A stretch of 20,704 bases of DNA from Saccoglossus kowalevskii (GCF_000003605.2 NW_003148787.1:51405-72108); one strand, 5' to 3'; shown: positions 1 through 9,756, counted from the first letter of the stretch. Notes: generated by a model from the letters alone, not told the origin. Made by a program: numbers and translations.

Positions 1-211
1 TTACGGAATTAACGCCTTCAGTTGAAATGATAACAGCTGTGTACCAAGTAAACAACTGGGCGGACCATGCAAATTACATTTCCCGTGATGCACTGGTGCA
101 ATTCCTGGGATTGCGGAGCCGCGCTTTAACTACAATGAGTTTATGTAATTATTTGTATTCACCCAAACATAGGACAATAACATATATTCACCAAATAAAA
201 AGCTTAGTCAG
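1..211 (+). other. left flank, upstream of first recognised CREBRF exon
   Basis: No gene is firmly recognised here. The first 135 bases are clearly richer in G+C than the rest and are open in one + frame from base 3 (beginning TELTPSVEMITAVYQ). A possible donor (GTAAAC) at 48 falls in phase 0, and the TCAG acceptor ending at 211 is also phase 0. A short upstream exon joined across a 164-bp intron is therefore possible, but nothing in the peptide confirms it. The acceptor has a weak pyrimidine tract. Confidence 0.3.
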
Positions 212-344
212 GAAGAGGAGGAGGATGATGATGATGACGATGAGTCTATTAATTCAAATGATGATGAGGGTTTAGACAGTGACCATGACGATGAATACAG
301 TGATGATTCAATGGAGACTGAATACTGTGAAGAAACACCTTTTG
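212..344 (+). CDS. crebrf: CREBRF exon a: acidic tract
   Basis: The exon is open and strongly acidic ([17 protein letters not shown], then [12 protein letters not shown]) and ends at a consensus donor, GTAAGT at 345-350, in phase 1. An acidic stretch sits at the same place in vertebrate CREBRF, just before the conserved block. The 5' edge is uncertain: TTAG ending at 207 and TCAG ending at 211 are both possible acceptors, and an in-frame TAG at 170-172 limits it upstream. The GAG/GAT codon run is repeat-like and probably varies in length. Confidence 0.78.
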
Positions 345-2246
345 GTAAGTTGAAATCAGGTAATGTTTCTTTATTTTTTGCTATTTTCAGACTTGTATTA
401 TTGGTTTTGTTTGATGTGAGAAAATACATCAATTTTAGGTGAAGAATGCTCATTTTCATTGTTGAAATACAGCTTTGTGATCATACATTTTGTAAAAAAA
501 GATCTGTACATTTTATAAAAATTTCTTTGAAGCCTGGTAGGCTACCAGTTGCCATGGTAATTTTGGGTAGTTTATCAAGATTAATAAGTACCGTACTCAA
601 CCGGTTTAGCACACTTTTGGGACATTTCTATTTTCGGGCTTACATTCGGTTAATTGCCCATCTCCCACTAAAATGCCCCAAATTTGAGTGCCTATTTATT
701 AAACCTGGTCTTTGATCATTGTTTGACATTTCCGAATACTGGTAATGGTATTTATATATTACAGCGTGGATATTGATCACCGTGAATATGTTGTAAATGT
801 GTAGACCATAGTAAACATGCATAAACTTCACTTCGACAATGACCTGTTAACAAATGTTAAGGCGTTAAATACTTCATTCTATATTTAGTTGACCTGGTAC
901 CTTTCTAAAATTGTTAATTGCCAGATTTTTAAAAAAAATTATGCCACTTTTTTGGCTATAATCAATTCCAACAGATCGTACTTCAACATCGATAATTAAC
1001 TTTTGCATTGCATTGCCAAGAATGTCTTTGGGAATTCCCAGAGAAATGCGTCAGTACAATACAGCATTCTGATTGGTTTATAACAGACTTAATGTCAAAT
1101 GACGTTGTTGCAGGTCAAATCGTGAAAGAAAACATCATGGAGGGAAATGCTTTTCATTGAGAGTTTGTGTACGATTGAATGCATTTGTCGAAGATTTTGA
1201 CTTTAACTGTGTTCCAAGAGACTAATAATTTTAACCCCATAAATTCTGGTGGTACTAATTAATATTGTAATAAAATGTGTATATTTTTTGTGACCATCTC
1301 TGTTTCATTGTAAAAGTTTGTTGAAATCACAGTGATAGGGGGACTGTGTTGAAATCAATAAGACGCAACTATTTTTCAATTATATTTTTCCCCAAATAAA
1401 GTAATATTTGCCTCCATCTGTCACATGGTGAACTAAAATTGTCATTTGCACAGTTTTCGAGGGTGGTTCTTGGGTAAGCGCCCACCTCCCTGAAACACAT
1501 GATTTTTGGACACTGAGCGCTAAGCCAGTCGAGTACAGTACTTAAATCCATGTGAAAGTGTTAGTTCAAAACAAAAAAAATTACACATTGCTCATAAATA
1601 TAAAAACAGTGTAATTTTTTATTTGTAAATTTCTAGTAGAATTTTAGCTATGCTACTACTGTTGAAAAATTCTAGCCTTAAAACAAGAATTGGTAGTCAG
1701 TCTGCTATAGGCTACTGCTAGTTTTGAGCTCTGTTTTGTGCAGTGTTGAAGAGTCTGAATGGCATCATATATGTTGGAGGCTTATTAGTGTCATTTGCTA
1801 ATGGCTTGTACAGTAAACTGTTATTGTACACATTATACAGGGCAATCCAGCAACAAAGTAACTGCCAAATTACAAGAGCTGCAGGTTGGTTGCCATTGGG
1901 CCAGTAAAAGCTGGTTGGCTAAGCCATGTGAATCTTTCAAGATTGGTAAAGATACCATTATTTTCCCCACTCCTCATGCAGGCGTCTCTCTGAAGAAGGT
2001 GGGGAAAAGTCGGAGGAGTGACTGTGATGATCTGACACCCAACCCACGAAGACTGCTACATATTGGTAATGAGTTACGAAAACTGAACAAGATAATTGGT
2101 GACTTGACTCCAGTTAGTGAACTCCCAGTGAATGCAAGACAAAGATCAAGAAAAGAGAAGAATAAACTAGCCTCAAGGTAAACTAGTCTTAATTACTGTT
2201 ATTTTCTACTGAACAGCATGTACAAATATACTGACAGTCATAGCTG

Positions 2247-2280
<34 letters not shown>

Positions 2281-4726
2281 TTAGCAGATGCCAGGTCTGT
2301 AGTAACATTCTCCATATGTTCAAAATCTAAAACATTGTGGTCTGTGATATTCACTTACTTAGCTGGTACAAGGCAATGTAATATGTTCACACATCAGATT
2401 GTTTGACTGGCATCAGAGTTGTATACATTTGTGTTGTAGAATAACGTCATGTATAGTGTGATTAAAAATGCTACTTGAGTCACATTGCTAGAGTCCAAAT
2501 TTGATGTTAAGAAACAATTTTATTATGTATATCAAGCAGTAGCAGTGACATAAAGCTTATGTACCTTAGCTGTCCGAATACACCCCATTGCATTGAAAAC
2601 CTTACCCATGGGCAATGTGTTGGCAGGTGGGCGATATTTTCTTAAACAAAAATCATGCCAAAAAGTCATACCGCAGCACTTATAAATCACTTCCTTGTTG
2701 TGTTGCATTTATCATCCAATGCTATTCAGAAATTCCTGAATATGTTTGGCCAGCACTACCTAGCATTCTGACTGGTGCATAAAACCAACAGCAGGTATCT
2801 TTCCACATCCAGTGTTTGCGTGCAAACCAATAACATTTGCTTTCACTGAAAATGAGTTGATTTTTTACCTGCATTTATAAAAAAACGACAAACTGATATT
2901 TTGTACACTGTTATGATCACAACTGAGTAATAATCAATAAGTAAGTTTTTTGCATGTGAAAGAGCATGACTGGTTTATTATACTACTCTGATCTTTTGCT
3001 ACTAAACCAATTGTGTCCGTGTTCGGTTTTCTTTGAAACTTGTTCTATATTTTCATTTCAATAAATTTAAACCCAATGCATATTATATTTTCATTTTAAT
3101 AAATTTACAACCAATGCATATTATTACATTAAAGTCACTGAGTATTTTCATGAGGAAATGCAGTTGTTTTCATTTTTGGACTGTTTGTTTGTAATCTCAA
3201 AATTTAATGCCTAAATTGTGTTTAGACAATAATGAATGGAAATAGCAATGAAAAAAAGGTCCAAAAGATTGAGCTATCTCACTGTATACTGATAGTTTCA
3301 CGCATTCACCAATATGCGTCTTTGTTTTCAAATAGCATTTGAGAATATTGCCATTTCTAATACTTCAAACCTTACAGTAGCAATGCAATGCAATGCATGA
3401 GATTTGTTTTCTCCACTGAACTATCACTCCTGCTTACCGATTTACTGTAAAAATGCATGGTCACTACTTACAGAGCTAGCCCGCAATTCAGTTAAAATAT
3501 ATAACTATAAATACATTGATGGTTCCAAAAAACAATTAATTGTAAATTATAACTGATAAACTTGCAGCAATGCATGTCCAAGAAACAGTGTGCTATGCGA
3601 AAACAGGCAAAAAAATGAACTAAGACGCATGCTCACACATTTAACGTCACGAATGTTAGTTTGTGCTGGCCAAACAGCTTGAAATGCATACATGTGATAA
3701 TTACAATTTGTTACCATGTAATATTGTATTTATTAAAAGAGTATGCCCAGGTAGTAATTTTTCAGTTTCACGCTTTTGGTGAGAACCATATGAAAATTAC
3801 TACATGAGCCACCCATTGGATATCCTCTATTTATTTTACATATGTTGTATATGTCACATGAGGTTAATTTTTCATATATCAATTTAATTACAGAGCATGT
3901 CGACTGAAAAAGAAGGCACAACACGAAGCTAACAAAGTGAAGCTCCATGGTTTAGATAACGAACTCAGTAAGTTTATATGACAGTATAATACATTGTAAA
4001 GTGCACTAGTATGACATATGTTGTCATCAATTCCAGATGAACTCGTATACACATATGTTGCCATGCAGTTTGAGGTTGTTGAAAAATTAGTTGTGTATAC
4101 ATCTGTATGTACTGTGTACTCAGAAACTTGATTTATAATGTAAAGGACAGCTTCAAACATGTTTTGACACAGCTATGCTAACATCATGTTATCAGTATGG
4201 TTACCATAGCAGCGTGTATCTCATTATCTTTGTCAGTGTGCCTTACAAGCAAGTGAGAAAATATGGATATATTTTTGGTATTATGTACTGAAATGTAGTC
4301 ATTTTGGGATCCGGGAGCATATAAATATAAATGTTGAACATCAATATGTGTATTATATTACAGAGAAGCTACGACAAGTGATTGCTGCTATCAGGAATGA
4401 TATAGTGAAATGTGTGCAGTTACCTAATGAACCTACTGAAGGTACATTGACTGAAAGACTGGATGAGTTCATCAGAAATGGTTTAGGTAAATTGAGCTTT
4501 TATTGTTGTACGATACAGAATGTTTATAATAAGGCTGGTAATTATTTTTCTTACATTAGGGATAGGCAGTTTGTAATGTTTTGAATTGGTCTGAATTGGA
4601 TCTTATCTATTATTATATGCTTCAGATCAAATGGTTGCAAAGCATACATCAGAGTATGTGAATTCTGTGTTGGAAAAGACAGCTGGCGGTAGCATCACTG
4701 GTGGACTTGCAGTCGCACTCAAGTAG
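212..4726 (+). CDS. crebrf: CREB3 regulatory factor (CREBRF) homologue, 3' five exons, 5' partial
   Basis: This is the C-terminal part of a CREBRF protein, a nuclear bZIP-like factor. In mammals it restrains CREB3/Luman; the related fly protein REPTOR acts under TORC1. The join 212-344, 1841-2177, 3894-3967, 4364-4486, 4626-4726 totals 768 bases (255 residues plus stop), with matching phases at all four junctions (1, 2, 1, 1). In order it encodes an acidic Asp/Glu tract, the conserved block around LTPNPRRLL and LTPVSELP, and a basic region with the bZIP spacing N-x7-R in NKLASRACR. A coiled coil follows, with Leu/Ile at seven-residue spacing (HGLDNELKKLRQVI), then the tail [14 protein letters not shown] and TGGL. 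From my memory of vertebrate CREBRF, the order and the motifs match closely. The N-terminal exons lie left of the window. I did not find the aromatic FW-type motif that precedes this block in vertebrates. Confidence 0.92.
345..1840 (+). other. CREBRF intron a
   Basis: AT-rich intron, donor GTAAGT and acceptor ATACAG. It holds a motif AGCATTCTGATTGGTTTATAA near 1061-1081 that recurs in altered form at 2762-2782. A GC-richer patch at about 1440-1555 carries a minus-strand open frame of about 60 codons ([16 protein letters not shown]...) with no recognised family. I searched for an extra exon encoding an aromatic Phe-Trp motif and found none with proper splice sites. Confidence 0.6.
1841..2177 (+). 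CDS. crebrf: CREBRF exon b: conserved pre-bZIP block and start of basic region
   Basis: Carries the most conserved part: [18 protein letters not shown], then [20 protein letters not shown], then [15 protein letters not shown]. It ends at GTAAAC (2178-2183) with two bases of an Arg codon. Two acceptors fit the upstream phase. ATACAG ending at 1840 gives the long exon. CATGCAG ending at 1981, with a much better pyrimidine tract (TTTTCCCCACTCC), gives an exon starting at 1982. I prefer 1841 because G+C rises sharply there (about 44% against 32% just upstream) and all 47 codons are open, but that extra segment resembles no CREBRF sequence I know. The two may be alternative acceptors. Confidence 0.88.
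2250..2277. repeat. (TA)n microsatellite
   Basis: Fourteen uninterrupted AT units inside CREBRF intron b; likely length-variable. Confidence 0.97.
2743..3676. repeat. inverted repeat pair TGTTTGGCCAGCAC
   Basis: TGTTTGGCCAGCAC at 2743-2756 occurs as its exact reverse complement at 3663-3676. Read inward from each end, the similarity continues imperfectly for about 13 more bases (CTAGCATTCTGAC against CTAACATTCGTGAC). This fits the ends of an old non-autonomous DNA transposon of about 930 bp, or two opposed fragments of one repeat family. No clear target-site duplication is visible and the interior has no open frame. Confidence 0.4.
3047..3122. repeat. 38-bp tandem duplication
   Basis: Two adjacent 38-bp units (3047-3084 and 3085-3122), each beginning ATATTTTCATTT and ending CCAATGCATATT, with three mismatches. 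A simple local duplication inside CREBRF intron b. Confidence 0.92.
3894..3967 (+). CDS. crebrf: CREBRF exon c: basic region and first zipper heptads
   Basis: Completes the split Arg codon, then encodes [20 protein letters not shown] and DNEL. With the preceding NKLASR it forms the basic region (N-x7-R) and begins the coiled coil. The donor is a perfect GTAAGT at 3968-3973 in phase 1. Length and sequence agree closely with the vertebrate protein in this region. Confidence 0.95.
3968..4363 (+). other. CREBRF intron c
   Basis: A 396-bp AT-rich intron from GTAAGT to TATATTACAG. No other feature was seen. Confidence 0.85.
4364..4486 (+). CDS. crebrf: CREBRF exon d: coiled coil continuation
   Basis: Encodes [20 protein letters not shown] followed by an acidic linker ([21 protein letters not shown]). 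Leu/Ile residues of the junction peptide [18 protein letters not shown] fall at seven-residue spacing, as expected of the zipper. The acceptor is TATATTACAG (ends 4363) and the donor is GTAAAT at 4487-4492, phase 1. Confidence 0.92.
4626..4726 (+). CDS. crebrf: CREBRF terminal exon
   Basis: Begins after TGCTTCAG, completes an Asp codon and encodes [20 protein letters not shown], then [12 protein letters not shown] and the stop TAG at 4724-4726. The block SE(Y/F)VN-VLEKTA-G---TGGL is the conserved CREBRF C-terminus, so the end of the gene is secure. The preceding intron is only 139 bp. Confidence 0.94.
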
Positions 4727-5458
4727 TACAGAGGATGATTGTATCATGTGCTTTACTTGTTAGGATCAATAAGTAATGCTACAAGAAGCCAATTTCAATG
4801 GTTCTCGGTGTTAATTATGCTAGATATGCTATATTTTTCTGTTTTCGCCGTTTTTGTTTTTCTTTTGTCGGCCTGATAAGACCTCATTTTGTTTTTCTTT
4901 CTAATATTTTTTGTTTGTTTGCATTGTTGTAGCTTGTTTTTCAGAAGATCTATTTCATTATTATTTTCAAACGTTTAGCCGTATCATAATAATGCATTAT
5001 ATATAGTAATTTCGTTGTTACGATATAAAAAGATATAGTAAAACAGTTCACAAATTCACTTGACTGGCTTCTCAATTGATTAGCCTATCAGGAATTAAGT
5101 ATTTGTATTCAACCCTTTGAGTGCCAAAAGAGTTCCATTTATATTCTGCTCTTTTTCACAAAAAATGTTGCGAAAATTTCAATTTTGGGGGGATCAAAGA
5201 CTGCAAGTCACATTTTGTTTGTTTGATCCAAAATTAAGATTGAATTCAGTGAAAGTTACAGAAAATGTGAACAAATTTACACAAATTAAGTGGAAACAAA
5301 ATTTGGCACACAAAGAGTTAAACAGTTCACTAATTTGGCAAGTGTCACCCAATAAGTAATATTCCAATTTTCACAGTTAACTTTCCAGTCAATTCATAAG
5401 AATTACAGCTTTAATGTTTGTGGGTGTCACACAAAACATTTAACCCTTGTTTTCAGCA

Positions 5459-5461
<3 letters not shown>

Positions 5462-5492
<31 letters not shown>
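5462..5492. repeat. (TA)n microsatellite
   Basis: About 15 uninterrupted TA units in the presumed CREBRF 3' UTR. Confidence 0.97.
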
Positions 5493-5496
<4 letters not shown>

Positions 5497-5719
5497 AAAC
5501 ATATTTAATGTTCCAGTGTACTTGCCAATGAGTTTGTTTGCATTATACCTGTTTTGTCATGCATGGTGCAACCAAACACAGACAATCAAATTTGAATATT
5601 TGCATATCTATCTGCTCATTATTAGCATTGTTAATTTACATGTAAAAACTATCTATAATAGAGATATATATCTATATAATACATATAAATATAATTCTTT
5701 TTTTTTCTCAGCTTTTACT

Positions 5720-6151
5720 TGTACATATCAGATTACGTTAGAAATAATTAATGGCTGTGACAGGACATGAAAAACAACAATTGGTCTGTTTCTGTGTGCC
5801 CATCTACTCTCATTACACAAATGTTGTATTTTAGAATCAGATTAATTTTTCACATTTACATTTTTTTTTTTTTCAAACTTGCAGTGCACACAGAGCAGGC
5901 CCTCTGAAACTACTCTAAAATTACAGATACAAAACAACTCTGTTAATAATATATATATGTTTTTTATCACATGGGTGTGAGGATATTTTTCCAGTGTGTT
6001 GTAAATACTTTCTAATAGCTAAGATAACGAATGACCTGATATAGGAAATAGAGAAAGATATTTTGTATTTTTAAAAAAATGTGGTTGTTGAAAAATGCTG
6101 CATGCTAACATAAAAGTATCATTTTGTACAATTGATTTCCACCTGTATATA
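5720..6151 (+). promoter_or_regulatory. cluster of Pumilio-type UGUANAUA motifs
   Basis: Three separate matches to the Pumilio recognition element UGUANAUA lie on the sense strand: TGTACATA at 5720-5727, TGTAAATA at 6000-6007 and TGTATATA at 6144-6151. A fourth match overlaps the TA microsatellite at 5460 and is discounted. By hand, under one chance match is expected in 3 kb of this composition, so the cluster is only mildly enriched. Confidence 0.3.
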
Positions 6152-7698
6152 TGTTCAGTTTCATATGTACAGACTACTAAGTAAAAAAACAGAGTTATTT
6201 ATTAATAATCTACACATCTATTTTATCTACAGATTCTAAGTCTCTTGCAGAATGTGCATTGATTTTTTTTTTTACAAAACAACAGATTACATATAGTCAT
6301 ACATAGCTCAAACAAATTGCCAAAACTATATAAAATTTACATGAAACATTTACATCAACATCAAGAGTTGCCACTGCTAATGAAAAAAAATATATTGTAT
6401 AACAAACTGTCGAGGACGAAATGAAAATTGCAGTCAAAAGAACTTATTAATTCAAATTGGTTGTGTTGAAATGATAGTGAGGTTTTGAGCAGTGTTGTAT
6501 ATTCTCATGCCCATACCGATGTGTTCTATGAATAATTACATGAACTGGCAACTTGTTAGGGGGGGGCAACAGGGTGTTACTGGGGTTGGTGAAACTAAGT
6601 ATTTACATGATGGAACATATGTGTGTCTCTCTCGGAGCACGAGAAGAGGCTGATTTGAGGACGATTGAAAAAAGCTTTTTTTTTTTAAATATGGGTAAAG
6701 GTTACTGGAAGAACCATAGAGTGGGTATTGTTAAAAGTTAACTGAAATGTTTTGAATTTTGAGCATCACAGCCATTAACTTATATTTCAAAAAATATTTA
6801 AGCCAGGCAGGTTTTCAAATATTATGACTTTGTAACTAGTGTGTACCCAACATACCATATAGCATTGCTAAGATTATATTACGAATATTGAGCTAAGAGT
6901 GACTTTTCTTTTTCCTCTTTGATTTTGTTTTATGTACTGGATAAAATAAGTACTGCCATTTTCCTACTTAATATTTATGAGGTAGTTGAACAGTTTTACT
7001 GACAGTACGCTTTATTTAGGGTAAAGCAAACTACTTTTCAGTGATATTGTGATTAAGGGTTACCCATTTGCTGATAATTGGAGGGGTTAAGAGAAGAATG
7101 TCTTGAGAGAGAGTAACAAAAAAATATGTGTACAATACCCAATATACTTTAAGCAGCTGGGGAGGGGTTGCAACAAATGATTTTCACAAAAATAAAAACA
7201 AAATTGGATTGTGCAGAGTTCCTCCAGCCCCTCGAAGTTTTCAAATTGGTAACCTGTCATTCCTCTTGTGTGAAAACAAGCATTTAGTTTCTTTTAATGT
7301 TTGGCCATTGTACAGTCAAGACAAAAAAAAAATATACTTCTGTCAGGCTGTGATACGTGGCATATATAACCATGGAAACAATTTGATAAGTTTTTGTATA
7401 CTGGTGGTGTCCAAATATAAAACCAGTATCAAGAAAAACAATATTTGCATATCATTGAATGTTGCATGGAACGAGTCCATTGGTTATGAATATATATATT
7501 TTTTTTTTTTGGATTGCAATATTATGTACTCAAGAGGAGCATGTTGTTTTAAAAGTTACAATGTAAAGATGGGAGGAGTTTTATTCTATTTGAACTGAAA
7601 TACAGACAGAATACAGAATTTAGAGATATGCAACTTTTTTTCCTGGGTGTGCAAACTTCCTTGTGAATATTAATGCCTTTATTATTACTATAATTAAA

Positions 7699-7704
7699 AA
7701 TAAA
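7699..7704 (+). terminator. poly(A) signal AATAAA, probable CREBRF 3' end
   Basis: A canonical AATAAA followed within 15-40 bases by a G/T-rich stretch (TGTTGTGTTTCTTT). This is the best poly(A) context downstream of the CREBRF stop codon, with cleavage expected at about 7715-7730. Confidence 0.55.
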
Positions 7705-7733
7705 GTGTATCACAAATGTTGTGTTTCTTTAAG

Positions 7734-8564
7734 TGTTGCGTCTTGGAGATGGTGATCAAGATGCATGTTTTCAGCACGTGGATTCATGCACTTGTGACAA
7801 TACAGCAAGAAGATTACTTTTTGAGAGTTGGCACTCCACTCTTGAGGTCTTTATTATAAATCTGAATTGTGCTAATGCTTTTGAATAGTGCACAGGTGCA
7901 TTCACAAAAACGTTTTTATTATGAATGTAATCCACAGTAATCATGAACAATTTATGCATATGAATCAAATATATCACATATAGTCCCAAGACTATGATTC
8001 AAAAGAAATTCTCTTTTTAAAAGGGCATGGTGGTTGTGCCACACACATAACGGCAACTATATTAATATCACTTTTCCATTTTTAGCCGCAATTGCATATT
8101 ACTCCAAAAAGACCATTCAAATGTTTGTTTTTCAAAAGTGATTGACCATTATATTAAAATATCAGTGAAAACGGTAGCATGAGTGTATTTAGGTCAGACT
8201 TTATTAAAGTTGGTGACTGCCCTCTAGAGTTTCAACTTACATTACCTTGTTTTTTTTTGTGACATTACAGTTGGCACAGACTGAAAATGGAAATGAACTA
8301 AGCTTAATAAGCACAACACATTAACATTCATATATCAGAATCAGATTTGCCAATCTATTTTCACTGAAAAATTTTAGCAGACACTTCTTGGAATAAAAGT
8401 ATTTTCACTGATTTACCCCCTCAATCTAAAAGGTTTTTCTCAGATTTGAATAAACTAAAAAATATAAATTTTTATGAAAATTATTCAATTATTTTAAGCT
8501 AAAAATGCAGACGTTATGAATATTTTTTTAAAAAACAAATTTGATTAGAAACCTCTTTTTTTAG
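7734..8564 (+). other. intergenic stretch with a short open island
   Basis: No recognised gene. After an acceptor-like GTTTCTTTAAG (ends 7733), a + strand frame is open for 51 codons to TAG at 7886-7888, with a protein-like reading (LGDGDQDACFQHVDSC...). No family was recognised and there is no good donor. A reverse-strand CTCF-like motif (TAGAGGGCAG, near 8217-8226) and a good acceptor (ACATTACAG, ends near 8270) are also visible. The rest is AT-rich. Confidence 0.35.
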
Positions 8565-8800
8565 GCCAAAGAACAGATTGTAATGCTTGTATGCTGGGTC
8601 CCATTGTCCGAATCGCAAGGTTTGTTGATGCAGATTCATTGCCAACCACACCAGTTTGGAGGGGTGATCAGACACAAACGTTCTTTGGCTGGCGAAGATG
8701 GCTGGGTCCAGATATACCAGAGAAGGATTTACACACAAGACAGAAATTTGAACCTGACAAATATACAAGCAAAAAAAAAAAAAAGAACTTGACTGGATAA
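8565..8800 (+). CDS. candidate terminal exon of an unrecognised gene
   Basis: A GC-richer island (about 45-48% against about 33% around it) starts directly after a good acceptor, CCTCTTTTTTTAG ending at 8564. It is open in one + frame to TAA at 8798-8800. The peptide starts QRTDCNACMLGPIVRIARF, continues VDADSLPTTPVWRGDQTQTF and FGWRRWLGPDIPEKDLHTRQ, and ends in a Lys-rich tail encoded by an A14 run. It is rich in Trp and polar residues and has one C-x2-C pair and no membrane segment. I do not recognise the family. Caveats: another + frame and the minus strand are also largely open, no upstream exon was identified, and the A14 run could instead be the tail of a retroposed copy or SINE. Confidence 0.4.
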
Positions 8801-8849
8801 AAAATACAACCACCATGTTTACTGAATCGATTTTTTGGTTTAACTATCT

Positions 8850-8855
8850 TTTATT
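8850..8855 (-). terminator. LINE 3' UTR poly(A) signal
   Basis: Reverse-strand AATAAA (TTTATT on +) about 95 bases after the LINE stop codon; consistent with the element's own 3' end near 8825-8845. Confidence 0.5.
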
Positions 8856-8946
8856 CCATACAATAGAAATTCTTTACAGCACAATGTCAACATACAACAA
8901 ATGTCACAGCTAGTATAACCCATACAAAATAGACACTGAATACCCA

Positions 8947-9753
8947 TTAACAATTGAAGTCTCCCCACTTGTCCAGGAAATTTGAAATTTCTAACTCTAT
9001 CTTTTGCGTGTAACGTATGTCAGATTTTATGAGATTAAAGCATGGTAGTTCCTTTTTTAATTTACACATATAGATATTTCTTTTAACAATTATAATTATA
9101 TGGTTTAGTAGAGGGGAGAAGTCCTTGTCTCCTAATATAATCTGTTTTGCTGACAATGTTCTTGGGCATCCTAGTTTTGTTCCCCATAGATTAAAAATTT
9201 ATGTCCAGAGGACTTTAATAGACTCGCATTCAACAAAAAGATGCACTAGGTTCTCGGTGGTACCATGACAAAATGAGCATAAATCTGACGATACTAATGG
9301 TGAATTCATATGGAATAACATTTCATTTGTGTACAGGATATTGTGGTTTAATTTCCACTGAAACTCTCGTAGTTTGCTGCATAGAGTTACCAAAAAAGGC
9401 ATGGAATAATGAAATTCCCAATCCTTGTTATCCAGATTACACAAAGTATTAAGAAAGAGTTGACTTTTGGGTGTTGTAAAAACATGGGAGGTGAACAGCT
9501 TACGTAATTGCTTTTGGGTGGTATTTTCAAGTATAATTATTTGTTCATCGGTGACTAAACTAATAGGAGGCTCTGGACGTACACAAATTGCACGGCTATT
9601 CCTCCTATACACCATGACTTTGACTTTGCATCCACCAACAATGTTATTAAAAGTGATTTTGACTGTGGGGTTCAAAGCTCAAAGGGGAAGTCCAGGAGAA
9701 CTACATAGTGCTTCAGAATGAAAGAGCTCCACAAATGTAGAATGCAATTTACC
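8947..9753 (-). pseudogene. LINE ORF2 C-terminus with in-frame stops
   Basis: One continuous minus-strand frame runs from 9753 to the natural stop TAA at 8947-8949, interrupted twice: TGA at 9679-9681 and TAA at 9199-9201. The TGA follows SSPGLPL, where related LINEs usually have Trp, so a TGG to TGA change is likely. Between the two stops lie KLREFQWKLNHNILYTNEML and the zinc-binding motif LCSFCHGTTENLVHLFVEC. After the TAA the frame resumes with IFNLWGTKLGCPRTLSAKQ and the terminal block. With no frameshift and only two stops, the insertion is not ancient, but it is inactive. Confidence 0.85.
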
Positions 9754-9756
9754 TCA

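Larger units (their letters stand above)
2178..3893 (+). other. CREBRF intron b
   Basis: AT-rich intron of 1716 bp. It holds a (TA)n run at 2250-2277, a 14-bp perfect inverted repeat pair (2743-2756 and 3663-3676), a 38-bp tandem duplication (3047-3122) and a short CAATG run near 3380-3396. No coding signal was seen. The acceptor is TTAATTACAG ending at 3893. Confidence 0.75.
4727..7720 (+). other. probable long CREBRF 3' UTR
   Basis: About 3 kb of AT-rich, gene-free sequence after the stop codon. A good poly(A) signal context appears only near 7700. Contents are a (TA)n run at 5462-5492, Pumilio-type motifs (5720, 6000, 6144), several homopolymer A or T runs and a fortuitous open frame at 7128-7598. 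That all of it is transcribed is an inference; an earlier weak poly(A) signal could end the transcript. Confidence 0.45.
8830..9753 (-). mobile_element. 5'-truncated, inactive LINE (non-LTR retrotransposon) 3' end
   Basis: The minus strand carries the last part of a LINE reverse-transcriptase ORF, then about 100 bp of 3' UTR with AATAAA (8850-8855, reverse strand). It is recognised by the post-polymerase region with its zinc-binding CX2CX8HX4C motif and by the closing block (IILGD...LLNHIIIIVKRNIYMCKL...KW) found in many invertebrate LINE ORF2 proteins. Only the 3' end is present, as expected from incomplete reverse transcription. The 5' limit near 9753 is where coding similarity fades. Clade (L1/Tx1-like or another) was not resolved, and no target-site duplication was identified. 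Confidence 0.82.

Noticed and set aside
208..459. Minus-strand poly-Ser open frame
   Set aside because: It is the antisense of the GAG/GAT acidic tract of the CREBRF exon.
1369..1551. 60-codon minus-strand frame in CREBRF intron a
   Set aside because: Sits in a slightly GC-richer patch and reads somewhat protein-like, but no family or splice support. Mentioned only as intron content.
7128..7598. 156-codon + strand open frame
   Set aside because: Low-complexity Lys/Asn/Phe-rich reading with no family motif, inside AT-rich presumed 3' UTR and with no supporting splice or promoter signal. A chance frame.
8514..8816. Minus-strand 100-codon frame and a second + frame over the 8565-8800 island
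   Set aside because: Both overlap the acceptor-led + frame. The Phe-rich start of the minus frame comes from the A14 run. Less protein-like, but their openness lowers confidence in the chosen frame.
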